Positions 1 to 26,318 of a DNA stretch of 64,000 nucleotides are shown here, in pieces (positions within the stretch are counted from its first letter, which is position 1; every line of letters starts with the position of its first letter). Under the pieces are notes generated by a model. That model worked only from the letters and a program-made list of their open reading frames with translations. It searched no databases and was not told the origin of the DNA. Origin of the DNA: Berghia stephanieae (lineage: Eukaryota; Mollusca; Gastropoda; Nudibranchia; Aeolidiidae); the NCBI GenBank assembly GCA_034508935.3, contig CM067445.1, positions 81,569,672 through 81,633,671 on the forward strand. Reading direction: 5' to 3'. Both the position numbers and the translations under genes were made by a program.

Positions 1-310
1 TCAGCTTTGACTATGTGACAAATAATTTTCAACAATCGGTCTAATTCTATTCAGTGTGATCAGGGAGAGCGATTTTCTAATTGTGTTAAGCAGAGTAATT
101 GGTCTCAAATTCTTTGGAGGGCCTTTTGGTTTTCCTGGCTTTTTTATTGATATCAGCTCCCCTTTATTAATATCCAGGTTCTGGTGGTGTTTGAACGTCT
201 GATTGAAAATGTCCGCTATGCTTTTTTTTTTTTTCACTTAAAGTTGATAATTTATATTGTAAAGTGCCCAGACCTTGTGTTTTAGACGAGAATGAGCGCT
301 GTATAAATGT

Positions 311-400
<90 letters not shown>

Positions 401-1410
401 TATGTGTTCATCTAATAAGGGTGGTTCATATTTTAGAAGTTCAGCACATATTCCATCTTCTCCCGGTGCTCTGTTGTTATTTAGACTTTTAAAAGCACTT
501 CTCACTTCTCTTTGTGTAATAGGTTTAAATAGTGGTCGGGGATCTCCCTCAAGGAGCAGACGTTTGGCGTTTGGTTGTCTTGAAATTTTGTTTTATAATA
601 TTCAAATAGAATATTCGAAATGTCATTGGGGTTAATAATTAATTTTCCCGAGTCGTCCTCTATCTTTGGGTTTTCAAATGGTCTTTGGTTCAATAGTCTC
701 ACCGCTTTGTACATTGCTTCATCGTTCTTGCAATTACTAATATTATCAACTTTTTTGTCCAACTCTTCATTTCTAATTTCGGTTACTCTCCGCCTTATGC
801 GGTGTAATATTTTGTTTCGTTCATATTTTAGTTTCTGTCTTTCTCCTTTTTTTTGAGTTTTGTATTCTTATTCGCAAATCTTTTTGTTGGTTAGATAATT
901 GAGCTATGATGTTATCATACGTACGGCCTTGTCGTTTGGTTGTAGTTGTTCCGGCGCTTTGAATTGCAGTAAATATTATTGACTTCGTACACGTGACCAT
1001 GCTTCGTTTGGTGTGTTCTTTTTCGTTAAATTGTCTAGTTCAGTATTGAGTTGTCGCTGGTATTGTTTACGACATCGTGAGTTGTTGACAATATTTGTAA
1101 TATTTAATTTTGGTTCATGAATTGTTATGCTATGTTTTCTTGATTGTTTGTGTCATTCAATAACAAAGTTTGTTTTAACTAGTCTATGATCTGTTGTTAT
1201 CAAGGTGCCAGCGTATGGTCTTGCATTTGTTATGAATTTTTTGTGTCTTTGTCTGCACAGTATAAAATCAATTTGGTTGTAAATGTTGATAACTGCTCCA
1301 GTTTCTATATTTTTCCTCTGTCCTACCCACGTCGTTTGGTGTCTAGAAGCGTGATTGAATGCGCTGTTTGTGACTAATAGCTGTTTATCTTCGCAAAAAT
1401 CCATGTATTA
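1..1410 (-). mobile_element. APE-type LINE relic, runs off left edge
   Basis: Degenerate non-LTR retrotransposon read on the minus strand. The 1404-1153 piece resembles the end of an APE endonuclease, with an NQIDFILC stretch and then TTDHRLV. The 762-400 and 237-1 pieces are the start of a reverse transcriptase, with NNNRAPGEDGICAELLKY, then KPGKPKGPPKNLRPITLLNT and ENYLSHSQS. The catalytic part of the RT would lie left of base 1. Frames change several times, so it is dead. It is interrupted at about 222-405 by a short retroposon tail and an ATT microsatellite. The clade is not assigned; the PGKPKGP..NLRPI motif is seen in several LINE groups. Confidence 0.8.
222..405 (+). mobile_element. 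SINE/LINE 3' tail plus (ATT)n, inserted in LINE
   Basis: The LINE reading (…EPPLLDEH, then IADIFNQTF) is broken here by a segment ending gagcgctgtataaatgt followed by about 30 ATT repeats. A GCGCT…ATAAATGT end plus ATT repeats is a common 3' end of invertebrate SINEs and LINEs. A T-rich tract at 223-234 marks the other side. No tRNA head is visible, so it is probably a 5'-truncated insertion. Confidence 0.5.
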
Positions 1411-1523
1411 TAGGATATTTCCAACCACAATGATATAACAAAAGGTCCCACAAAAGTATAGATTTAATTAGTTTAATTTTTTTTTTCTCCTTTAATTTTA
1501 ATTCATTATATAATAATAAAAAG

Positions 1524-2712
1524 AAGAAGAAGAAGAAGAAGAAGAAGAAGAAGAAGAAGAAGAAGAAGAAGAAGAAGACTGGTATAGATTTATAGTGCGC
1601 CAAACATCCCTTCATCAGGAGGGCTCTGGGCGAATAACATAGATTAACTTCAGTAAGCCCTAACACAGTACACGAACAACGCTAATTATACACATAATCA
1701 AAAGAAAGCCTGTCGGAATAAGAATGTCTTCAATCGACGCTTGAATTCCTCTAGTGAAGACGAAGAACGTATCTCTAGTGGTATTAAATTTCATAACCTT
1801 GGGCCAGAATGCTGAAAGGCGCGTTCACCAGCCTTCACTCGACAGTTGGGGTGTTTTCAATTTGAGGTCGTTCGTTGATCGAAGAGATCGCTGTGGGTTA
1901 TACCGTTCAACGAGGTTTGAGAGATATGCTGGTGAAGAGCCCTCCAAGTATTTGAAAACGATAGTTGAAGATTTATATTTAATCCGCTGGTCCACTGGCA
2001 GCCAATGCAGCTGCTGTAGTAATTCGGGAGCTGCAGTTTTCCTGTCTTTCTGCAGTACAACACGGGCTGCCATGTTCTGTATTTTCTGGAGTTTGTTTAT
2101 TTTGTCCTTCGTGAGACCAACAAACAGTGCATTGCAGTAGTCCATTTTCGGGAGTATCAAAGATGTTACCAATTTGTTGCAAGTTTCCCTATTAATAAAT
2201 GGTCTGATTGTTCTGATATTTCTTAGAATGATGATAGCACTTGTTCTCACATTGTTAATATGTTTGTTCATAGACAGATCACTTTCTAAGGTGATGCCGA
2301 GATTTTTTGCTGATGTTGTGAGTTGTATTTTTTTCATTATCGTTGATTGTCAGTGCCAGTGTAAGTGGATCTGTCTTATTATTGGAACTAGCAATGAATA
2401 AGGCTTCAGTCTTGTCGCCATTTAATTTTAATCTATTTGCAGACATCCATCTCATCACATGGTTGATGCATTGTTCGTAAACAGTTATCTTTGAAACTAT
2501 ATCGGATTGCAAACACATGCTATACATCTGGGAATCGTCGGCGTACATATGGTAAGCGAAAGAATGTTGCTCTAAGATTCTCACAACAGAGGAAGTGTAA
2601 AGAACAAAAAGGACTGGACCTAAAACGGATCCTTGAGGTACACCAAAATGAAGGTCACGCTCTGACGAAGTTGCTTCCCCAATTAAAACTGATTGAGTTC
2701 TTTGAGTAAGAT
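1524..2712 (-). mobile_element. L2/CR1-like LINE 3' half
   Basis: 5'-truncated LINE on the minus strand. It starts in the reverse transcriptase at FGVPQGSVLGPVLF (motif B), continues through YADDSQMY (catalytic motif C) in the 2584-2279 frame, then NRLKLNGDKTEALFI. After a frameshift near 2300 the 2337-1825 frame continues with AKNLGITLESDLSM and LHWLPVDQRIKYK, the typical L2/CR1 C-terminal thumb and tail. A short 3'UTR ends in gcgcactataaatctatacc followed by a (TTC)n tail at 1524-1579. LHWLPV..RI and the simple-repeat tail are hallmarks of the L2/CR1 superfamily. It is inactive because of the truncation and frameshift. Confidence 0.85.
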
Positions 2713-2789
2713 ATGATGCCCATTATTATATACTTTGCTCTAGATTTATTTGTTCTGTTCTGTTTCTTTTTCTCAAATATTTATAACTC

Positions 2790-3104
<315 letters not shown>

Positions 3105-3106
<2 letters not shown>

Positions 3107-3276
3107 ATCCATCTTCAGACAAACAGGCTGTTATAAACAAAATCAACAAACTGAGGTCCACCTTCAGAAAAGATGTAAAGTGGAGATGTAAAGCTCTATC
3201 TGGTGCCGGTAGAGAAGATGTTTATGAATTCACGTTGTGGTACTTTCTATATTTGACGGTCTTTTTCGGAAATTGA
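3105..3276 (+). pseudogene. MADF-domain fragment
   Basis: The frame downstream of the CA repeat reads SSDKQAVINKINKLRSTFRK, then AGREDVYEFTLWYF. This fits the second half of a MADF (Myb/SANT-like) domain, whose family pattern is K..L+..+RKE…SGAG.DD.Y.P.LWYY. MADF proteins are DNA-binding factors often carried by, or derived from, PIF/Harbinger-type transposons. Only about 50 residues are present. The start is replaced by simple repeats and the frame ends at TTVFFGN-like sequence, so this is a broken copy. Assignment by pattern only. Confidence 0.5.
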
Positions 3277-3764
3277 TCGCATTCTTTAATAAATGTGGAA
3301 AGTGAGGTACCTGTGTAATTTTATTTTGTTTTACATAATTTTTAATTTCTACCAAGAAAATATGCGGATTGCTACAGCTGACAACTATGTATAAGGGCCC
3401 CCATAGCCGTTGAGTTCTAAACCCGTGACGCGCTCGTCTGGGTCGCTGTGACCCGATCCCTGCGTCAGTCGCAGATGATTTTTGCCCAAACACGGTGAGG
3501 TATTTTTCGAGGCGATCAGCGATCAGGGGGTGGCAGTATAAAAAAGTGGACAATTTTCTTTCCGGATTTTCGCTGTTTTCACGGATTCGTGATCAGTGTC
3601 AGGTTTGATACTAAGAACTGTGTCCTACTCCAAAAATTGTTGAAATTAGAAATAAATTTTAATTAATAGTGAGGCTATGTGGTCGACAGAATCAGTCCCA
3701 GTTACTGTCTCTCTAACTATCTTTCGTCTTGCGCACAATAGTGATTACTTCTCCTAAATTATAT
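3277..3764. other. no gene seen
   Basis: AT-rich flanks around a more GC-rich block (3390-3540). Both strands were read and no coding or repeat family was recognised. Confidence 0.4.
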
Positions 3765-3990
3765 CAATCAGACTGTTGAAGGAGCGAAATTGACATCATT
3801 CAACTCTTTGTTATTGTATTAAGGCAGCCATTTTGGTAATTATTTCTCACTAAATGATATCAATCAGACTTTTAACGTCCAATGTTACTCGTAGTTTTGT
3901 GTGACGGTACGTTATTTCCGACTGGCGGATGTTGTGAGCATTTTACCTAAACTCATAACATCAATATGTAGTAATAGCTATGATAATGCA
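3765..3990 (-). repeat. dispersed repeat R3
   Basis: Member of a roughly 200-bp dispersed family. Shared motifs are atatcaatcagac, ctcataacatc, and a run like tttgttattgt followed by cagccattttt. Other copies lie at 4470-4650 (-), 14320-14530 (+), 50380-50500 (-) and 62165-62375 (+). The + copies read 'tatagtctgattgat…actactcataaaaatg…ggctaaaaacaataacaaag'. No coding capacity; probably a non-autonomous element. Confidence 0.6.
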
Positions 3991-3997
3991 ACATGTC

Positions 3998-4045
<48 letters not shown>

Positions 4046-4109
4046 AGAGCGACAGAGCGGGAGAGAGGAATGCTGTATACATAAAAAAAAATTACTTGCC
4101 CTATATATA

Positions 4110-4390
4110 TACCGCTATATTCAATAAAGGTGCTCAAATCACTTTATAAGGGTCCTTGGCCAACAGCAAAACATGTTATCGAGACATGACTGTTAAGCGA
4201 TATTACAATTGTTTCCCGACAGAGACGACGCTGTAAACAGCGTGGTACTCATTTTAAACGTGAACAAGGTGAGAGAATGCGAGTAAAGAGCCTTTTCCAA
4301 GGACTCAATTATTCGCCACTCAGAGCGGGACTCGAACCCAGTACCGTCCGATCCTAAAGCGAGTTTCATATCATAAGACCGCATGCATAG
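4110..4390 (-). mobile_element. tRNA-Pro-like SINE (family S1)
   Basis: Minus-strand copy of the S1 SINE. Its tRNA-like head lies at about 4390-4320 on the plus map, with a B-box-like gggactcgaaccc on the plus strand. The body carries the conserved ggactcaa…gagtaaagagcc…gagaatg…ggtactcattttaaacgt blocks. The 3' end near 4110 (ctatattcaataaaggtgctc) corresponds to the agcgctttgagca tail of the family. Other copies: 8025, 19340, 23805, 52488 and 63612. Confidence 0.75.
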
Positions 4391-4469
4391 CTGCACAATA
4401 AAGTGATGAGAGAATAGATACACATGTATTGAAGGAGTAGAGAGCGGATGGAGTGAGTAAAGTTCTTGG

Positions 4470-4650
4470 ATATAGAAGTAACCAAATCGACGTCATCATC
4501 TCATTGTTATTGTTTTTAGACAGCCATTTTTATGATTAGTTCTCATTAAAATATATAAGACTATAAACGTTCAAGGTTCCATGTAGATTTGTGGGCTGGA
4601 GTGTTATTTCTGGCTGGCGTACTTTGTGAGTATTTTAATTTAATACAGAG
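4470..4650 (-). repeat. dispersed repeat R3, second copy
   Basis: Same family as 3765-3990, in the same orientation 0.7 kb away. Shared blocks are ttgttattg(t)…cagccattttt…ttctcattaaa…agactataaacgtt. Confidence 0.55.
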
Positions 4651-4979
4651 CACCAAAAGAAGGTGAAATCACTTCGATTTGTTGTGAAATAACCCGACGA
4701 CCACGCCTCTTTATCAATGATCAAAAATCTACAAGGCTATTATTGCAGTACAGCAGTTGAAACAATGGAACTCTTTTCGAGTTTTGAGCAAGGTGCTGTC
4801 ATGTGATAAAAAGCGAGTCAATGTAAAAGTTCGATTTAGGGTGTTGTTGAAGTGAACTTCAACAACATTAAAATTGATGAAATTATTTCATTGAATCAAG
4901 CATCACGATGTAAATTCAATCGTGTCTTTTCCAAGAAAACGATATATACGAAATAGTAGTTTCTATCAAGGGATACAAA

Positions 4980-19935
<14,956 letters not shown>

Positions 19936-20300
19936 ATTATCACAGGATTTAGTCTTTATCATACTCAATGCATTTTGTCTTGAATTTCACTAAGTTATTT
20001 CTTATCCATGCATACGTCAGTGTTATTGATTATTGTTATTGATGATACCTGGTCTTTTGATTTTACAATGTTGTAAATATTCATATCATTCAATGAATGC
20101 TAAAGGTATGTTTTATTTCTGATTATTATTATATTTTTTAAAATTTAATTTGAATCTTGCCGCTTAAGTGGGGTAGTCGAAGTAGGCATAGCATACTTCC
20201 ATCTTCAATTATTTTTAGATTTCCTGAATATCACCTTCCCTCAACATGGTATATTTTGACAAAAGTAATGAACAAAAATAATAGCATAGCTTCAAAAAAT
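19936..20300 (+). other. LAMTOR1 3'UTR and flank
   Basis: AT-rich and without a coding frame. No canonical AATAAA was seen close to the stop. Confidence 0.4.
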
Positions 20301-20302
20301 AA

Positions 20303-20640
20303 CAGCGGGTGGTTGGATGGGAGCATCACCCTTGAATCATATACCTATGATGTTCGCATGGGTGTACGATCCGATAGTGATGTCGTTTCTTCTTCTCGTT
20401 ACTAGCCTATCCTGCTTCTTTGGTTTGTGATTGTATTTTTGACAGGGGATTTTTTTTTTTCTGTAAATCTTCTGCCTGTTTGTTCTTGGTTATTTATAGT
20501 TTAGCTTATGATATCTTTAGGTTATAATTTTGATTTACATTTGTACTATTTTTGTTAGATTGCTTGTTTTTTTGTTTCAGCAGTCTCTCATATAACCTCA
20601 ATTGTGTTGGAAGAGACCTAAAGCAACAAACAAAAAAAAA
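20303..20640 (+). mobile_element. tRNA-like SINE (family S2)
   Basis: The head gcgggtggttggatgggagc…cttgaatc…gatgttcgcatgg has tRNA-like A- and B-box spacing. The body ends ggaagagacctaaagcaac and an A-rich tail. The flanks repeat aaaaaataaca, a target duplication. A second copy at 22098-22438 starts and ends at the same points, which fixes the element's ends. Confidence 0.8.
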
Positions 20641-20654
20641 AAATAACAAAAATA

Positions 20655-21335
20655 CCAAACACGGACTGTTTTCTTCAGCCTACTAAAAAACCCAAATAAA
20701 AACATGCATTATTAACACCCCCCCCCCCCCCCCCCCCCCCCCCATAAACACAAATACACACACGCTAAACATATTATCTAATATATTTAAGGCCACATAG
20801 AGATCAATGGAGTTGTTGATTCCATTCAATACAAACACAAGGCAAAATAATTTTATCAACAAATGCGAAAGTTAAAGTCTGTTTTGATTGAGATTTCCAT
20901 GTTAGCCTTTGATTAAAACGGGGAATTTGCATGTGTTCCAGTTCCAGCTTTCTGTGGTTTCAAAATCTTCTTGTTGCTCTGTAGTTATCTGACAGGTGTG
21001 AGTGGATTCTTTGTTTTTTACCTTCATTGTTATTTTCAAGTTTTCCTTAAGTTTGTGGAAATTGTTCCCCTCGCAATATCAATAAGACTGAATTATTATC
21101 AAAAGTACTCAATGGCTGAAGAGCTACATTTTTCAACTTGTACAATTTTCTCCCAGTCCAAGCAGTCTTGAATGTGTTTTTCTTGTTTTGAGGCTGGCAG
21201 CCTGCCAATGTGTATAAATAGTTGTATTCTTCCACATTACAATAACTCAATTCATGAGCACAGATATAATATTTGACTTTGTAAATTGGAAAGCTCTCAG
21301 ATAGACTATGCCCCTTAATTTCTGTAAAGTGAGCG
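20655..21335. other. no gene seen
   Basis: Includes an uninterrupted run of about 23 C at 20720-20742. The rest is AT-rich with no recognised feature. Confidence 0.4.
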
Positions 21336-21339
21336 GAGC

Positions 21340-21560
21340 AGGCACTTAAGTTGATAATAACAGGAGATGAAGTGAGTAGAAAAGTGCCAGAAGATAATAG
21401 AGAATAAAAATTGTGGATAGCGGTGTCCATCTAGCGGCCAGGTGGTAGGATAGGGGGTTTGAGCCCACATCACCGCAAAGTTTTTTATTCTCTATTTATT
21501 GTCTTCTGGCACTTTTCTACTCGCTTCATTTCCTTAATTTCTGTGTAATGTTTTTTTTCG
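21340..21560 (+). mobile_element. tRNA-like SINE (family S3) in a hairpin
   Basis: A 57-nt tRNA-like core (gcggtgtcc … ggggtttgagccc … catcaccgc) is followed by a tail containing attctctatttattgtcttc and tggcacttttctact. The reverse complement of this tail precedes the core (21365-21413), so the whole forms a hairpin with arms of about 48 bp. Another copy of core and tail, without the inverted arm, is at 50555-50700. Confidence 0.65.
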
Positions 21561-21759
21561 CTCCACCATTTTTGCCTATAATAGTTTGTATTGTATGAGA
21601 ATTTTTGTGAATGTTTTCATACGATATCTGTGCTGCTTTTGGCGTATTTGAAACATGATTTTGAAAGAAACGATTTTTTAAAATTGAAAATAAATAGGTA
21701 CTATTGCTATTGACACCATAGACTAGGAGTGTGTGTGTTTATTTCATGTTTTGTTTTAA

Positions 21760-22640
21760 TTTTTGCCTTGGCCCTATCTGGGATAACGTAACCGAGAGGG
21801 TGTCTTCTATCCCCCTATATCTGTTTTCCAACATGCTTTCTGTCTTTGCCTTGGAATGAGATTACTTGGTTTTGTCCAGGCCCTGGCGTATACCCTAGCT
21901 GGGAGGGAAACAGTCAAATGTATAGTTAGAGTTTTGGGAGATTTATTTGTTCCTTGTAAATCACCTTTATTTTGCACTGTATTGTTTTGTTTACATAATA
22001 TATATGATTCGTAAACATTTGAGTGTATTCCTCTTAGTTAGGACCTGTACCTGTGTCTTGATGAGACTTTTAGGTGATCTCAAACTAATTAGACGTAGCG
22101 GGTGGTTGGATGGGAGCATCACCCTTGAATCATATACCTATGATGTTCGCATGGGTGTACGATCCAATAGTGATGTCGTTTCTTCTTCTCTTTACTAGCC
22201 TATCCTGTTTCTTTGGTTTGTGATTGTATTTTTGACGGGGGATATTTTTTTTTCTGTAAATCTTCTGCCTGTTTGTTCTTGGTTATTTATAATTTAGCTT
22301 ATGATATCTTTAGGTTATGATTTTGATTTACATTTGTACTATTTTTGTTAGACTGCTTGTTTTTTGTTTCAGCGGTCTCTCATATAACCTCAATTGTGTT
22401 GGAAGAGACCTAAAGCAACAAACAAACAAACAAACAAAATTAGACGTACCTTGATAGTGTGCTCTTGGAATCTACATCTGTTTCCTATTTGAACCAATTT
22501 CCCTTGTCTTATCTTTTCTTGGGTGCTTTTATTGTAATTCTAGAACTTTTTACTATCCCATTTTCTTCCTTTTTACTGGCGCTGATATGACCTTAATGCG
22601 TTGCAAGCGCCATATAACTCTTAAAGACAAAAAAAAACAA
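21760..22640 (+). mobile_element. dispersed retroposon D with nested SINE
   Basis: Ends gcgctgatatgaccttaatg, cgttgcaagcgcc, atataactcttaaagac and an A tail. Other copies are on the minus strand at 27850-27270, 33720-33190 and 36725-36100. The body contains ggtgatctcaaac and ctcttggaatctacatctg. Interrupted at 22098-22438 by an S2 SINE. No ORF was found. It may be a long SINE or a LINE 3' end. Confidence 0.7.
22098..22438 (+). mobile_element. tRNA-like SINE (family S2), nested in D
   Basis: Nearly identical to the copy at 20303. Tail (CAAA)n. Both flanks read aattagacgta, an 11-bp target duplication that sits inside retroposon D, so S2 moved after D inserted. Confidence 0.85.
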
Positions 22641-22739
22641 TAATCGAGAGGGTACAGTAAAATGTATTATTCCTTTTATGGAGGATGATTTGTCCATTGT
22701 AAATCGTGTCTCAGTATGTTATTAGGGGTATCGGTGTAT

Positions 22740-23160
22740 CCATTGGCAGTAGAGTGCTTCCTTCTTATACAGGATCACACGCTCGTATCCAGCAGATGTG
22801 TCTTTTGTGCCCTCAACCCTTGCCACCCCAAAATCGTTTAGAGCCTTAAAGTTAGTCTATGACACGTGACTGTATCCTGATTTCTATGTTACTGAATGAA
22901 CAGTATAATTGTTTGCTAGCCTTTGGGTAGGATGCTAGTCTGAAATAAAGTACTTTCCGCCACACATCCTTAAGACCTAGCCACCCAATTATTTTTATTA
23001 GAGCCTTAAAGTTAGTCTATGACACGTGACTGTATCCCGATTTCTATGTTACTGAATGAACAGTATAATTGTTTGCTAGCCTTTGGGTAGGATGCTAGTC
23101 TGAAATAAAGTACTTTCCGCCACACATCCTTAAGACCTAGCCACCCAATTATTTTTATTA
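22740..23160 (+). repeat. 160-bp tandem duplication downstream of a tRNA-like stretch
   Basis: Copies 22841-23000 and 23001-23160 are identical except for one base (tatcctg / tatcccg). The preceding part (ggcagtagagtgcttcc … ctcgtatcc) has tRNA-like A/B-box features, so this may be a SINE body that was duplicated. Confidence 0.85.
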
Positions 23161-23207
23161 ACTCCCTATGCTTGAGAGGGTTTGGTGGGCTTTTTTAAAA
23201 GGCCGTA

Positions 23208-23433
23208 CATCGGCCATCAAACAACTTTCATGTAAACAAATTGGTACAAATAGAGGTAATATGTTAAATGTAATATCAATAAGTCGGGGTTTTCCTGCTA
23301 CAAGTTTTAAAACGGCATTTTGCTACCTTTAATGCCCATTTTTTTTATCGTTGAAGTTGAAGTGATATAGAAGCTGAAACCTTCCTCTTTAAGACTACAC
23401 CAAATTTAGCTCTGTACGTTTTTTGATGGCCGA
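23208..23433. mobile_element. small MITE
   Basis: The ends tcggccatcaaacaac and gttttttgatggccga are inverted repeats about 225 bp apart around non-coding AT-rich DNA. Confidence 0.5.
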
Positions 23434-23804
23434 GTATTAATGATTGAATGACCCAGTCTCGACGCTTGACGCATAGATATTTTTTCTGCCACTGCCACAA
23501 TATGTCGTGCATTGTGTTACCTACTGTTTTGCTTCAGTTCCAGATCTTGGAATTTTGTATGGCGGGGCAAACACAAGTCATTCCGGTATCTTAAATTTGA
23601 ACAGAGTTTATAATTATAATGACAAAAAAAAAAAAAAGGAGCTAGAAGACCTTTCAATCATAAGGTCCATGGAACCAGAGTTGAGTTGGTCCTCATTTCT
23701 CAAGCGTTAATGGAACTTACAAATTGTATGCTATTGCTATCCTTTTGATAAGACACTAATCTATTGTAAAGTGCTTTCGGATGCAATGACAGATCTACTA
23801 AATT

Positions 23805-24010
23805 GAGCTTTTATACAGCGCAATATCCACTAAACGTGCTCAAAGCGCTTTACAGGGGGTCCCTGACCAACAGCAAGACTTAACATGTAGGACGGGACAT
23901 GACGCCTGTTACTGTTAGGCGATATTACATTTTTTTCGGACAGAGACAACGCTGGTATCGGTCAGGTACTCATTGTACACCTGAGTACGGTGAGAGAATG
24001 AGTAAGAGCC
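23805..24010 (-). mobile_element. tRNA-Pro-like SINE (family S1), head missing
   Basis: The tail (gagcttttatacagcgcaat … caaagcgctttac) and the middle blocks are well preserved. It stops at gagagaatgagtaagagcc, so the tRNA-like head is absent, as expected for a 5'-truncated retroposon. Confidence 0.75.
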
Positions 24011-24599
24011 TGGCATGGCAGTTCTCTACATCGCTTGCGGCGGCAAAATAAAAGCAAATTATCACTGATTTGCATTGTGGCCCCTTCAAAGAAAAAAAAG
24101 ACGACTTTCTTTGAATTTGATAGCTAGCCGTGGAGCGCCGTCGGGTCCGACAAATTTGTCGACAAGCAGAAATTTGCTTGTCGAACCAACTTTGTACCCA
24201 GTGGAAAGAACAGGGAGAACCTGCCACACGACTAGATCCCAGCAGCAAGTTTCCTACCACTGTACCCAGCACAATCTCTCTCCATCCAAAGAGATTTACA
24301 AGGGAAAGTCTAACAGTATGCATCAGACTTGGTGAAGCAATGAAAAGGCGAAGATAATCGCGACTGTGGGTGTGAGAACATATGGCGGACGTGCTCAGGC
24401 TTATATTTTGATATAATTGATTTCTTGGCTAAATTAAATTTGGCCATAATTTTTAAAAATATTTTCGGGTGAGAGAATTCCATATTCGGATGGTGCTTGG
24501 AAAAAAAACGAGTTGAGCATTAACACGCGACAGCAAGACCTGGTACGAGTATGAGTTTTCTTTGGTTTGGAATAAGGCTATTAATACTGGGATCATTGT

Positions 24600-24830
24600 G
24601 AGTCCCTGACAGGCTTTTTGTATAGTGCGTATTTCATGTAATGGTGGCCGTTTAGGCTCTTGCGCATCTTACTGGTGCCTTCAGTCCTGTAGGTGTTACA
24701 ACCATACATGCCCTGCTTTGAACCGTCTCGAGCTGTTCCATCTGCTTTTTACTCTTGGGGTCCCAAACGCATGTAGGTACTATAATCTAAAATTTCTCCG
24801 ATGTTCCTTGGACAACTTGTCCTTGTAATA
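24600..24830 (-). mobile_element. LINE RT C-terminal scrap (weak)
   Basis: The minus strand reads WDPKSKKQMEQLETVQSRAC-like residues with frame changes. This resembles the VWDP….+..LE.VQ+RA motif after the RT domain of many LINEs. Too short to place in a clade. Confidence 0.4.
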
Positions 24831-25119
24831 TATATATTTGATTGGTTATTTCTGCGCTTAACTAACAAAAGGAAGATGGTTCGTCTTGGGCAAAAGATAC
24901 ACGAGAAAGATTAATTACACAGCAGACCGCTTAAGATAATCACTCGCTTAAATTAAACTGAGGTTGGCTGGTATCGATTTTACTGCTCTAATATTGATTC
25001 AGATAAGATGAGATTTAATCATTAGTGATCTAAAACGTGTCAGATCAACTCTGTCGGTGACCTAGTCAAAATGCTATGTCATGTCAATAACAAACAAGAA
25101 AGAAATCTTTCTCACAATT

Positions 25120-26282
25120 ACACAATGCATGATCATTATTTACAACGTGTTGACTCAATAAAATACCTCGGAGTCCATCCACCTTGATAAGATATTAAAG
25201 TGGCAAACCCATACAGAACATGTCACAGTCACAGCAAAGGCAAGTATGATGCTGGGGTTCATTAAAAGGAACATTAAACCAATGCCCACGAAGAATTAAA
25301 GCCAAGGCGTACACAGCAATTTAATCACTTATCAGGCCAATATTAGAATAGAAATACACGCCAGCGCCGAGTGAGACGAGACCCCTACTCAAAAAATGAC
25401 AGACAAGATTGAAAAACGGAGTGGCTATTCGTCAGTACTGACCCCCAGGCGCTGGCACCTGCGGGTCAGTACTGACGAACAGGCACCGGCGTCTGGGGGT
25501 CAGTCCTGACTAATACTAATACTATTACTTGTACTGATGCCAATTGGTCAGTTCTGACCTGGCCACGGGCGTTGACGGTACCAAAATTATGGAAAAATGC
25601 CATTTTTTAAAATAACTTGCTCTACGACAAATAAATCAGCATTTCCTGTCCCATACTCGTCGCAGGGAAGCCCTTGTTTTCACTAAATCTTTTTGTCGGT
25701 TTACGTGAGATGTGTTTAATAAATATATCAATTAATTAAACAAGTGAAATTGTCCAATCCTGAGAAAAAGACCAAATTTGGTGTTAAAACGCCAAACTGG
25801 AAGCCCTATATTTCGGTTCATCCAACGCGCATGCTCACTGCACTGATGCGTGGCGCCAGAACTGAAAGTGAAAGCTCTTTCATTGTCTCGTCTTTCTTCA
25901 TTCCTGTCATTTGAAATTCGGCTTGCTCGCATCTTACTGAGACAGGAAAAGTAGAAAACGGTAAGGGCTGCCTGAAGCCGGTGATCGTAAAATACTAACG
26001 AAAGAGTGAAAATGAAAGGCTTCGTATGGGAACAGAACAGACAATGGACGTTTCGGGTACAAACCCTTCATTAACACAACAATACACAAATAAACGTGGA
26101 AAACAAATAAAATATAATGAAAAATAACTTGTATCGTCTGTACTCAATGGTGGTTGCAGTATGAATGAAATGTTAGCGTGGGTAGAGGATAGGGTGCCCC
26201 AGGGGGGTGATCTGATTGATAAGAAAAGGTCAGCGTCAGGGAACAGAACCTTCCAGAAAATAATGGAAGATAAAAGACATAT

Positions 26283-26318
<36 letters not shown>

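Noticed and set aside
20303-20420. 5S rRNA-derived head, because of ttggatgggag
   Set aside because: The match to the 5S C box is short; tRNA-like A/B box spacing explains the head better.
24075-24335. Overlapping frames on both strands around 24000-24350
   Set aside because: No recognisable domain, no splice support; probably chance frames in SINE-flanking DNA.
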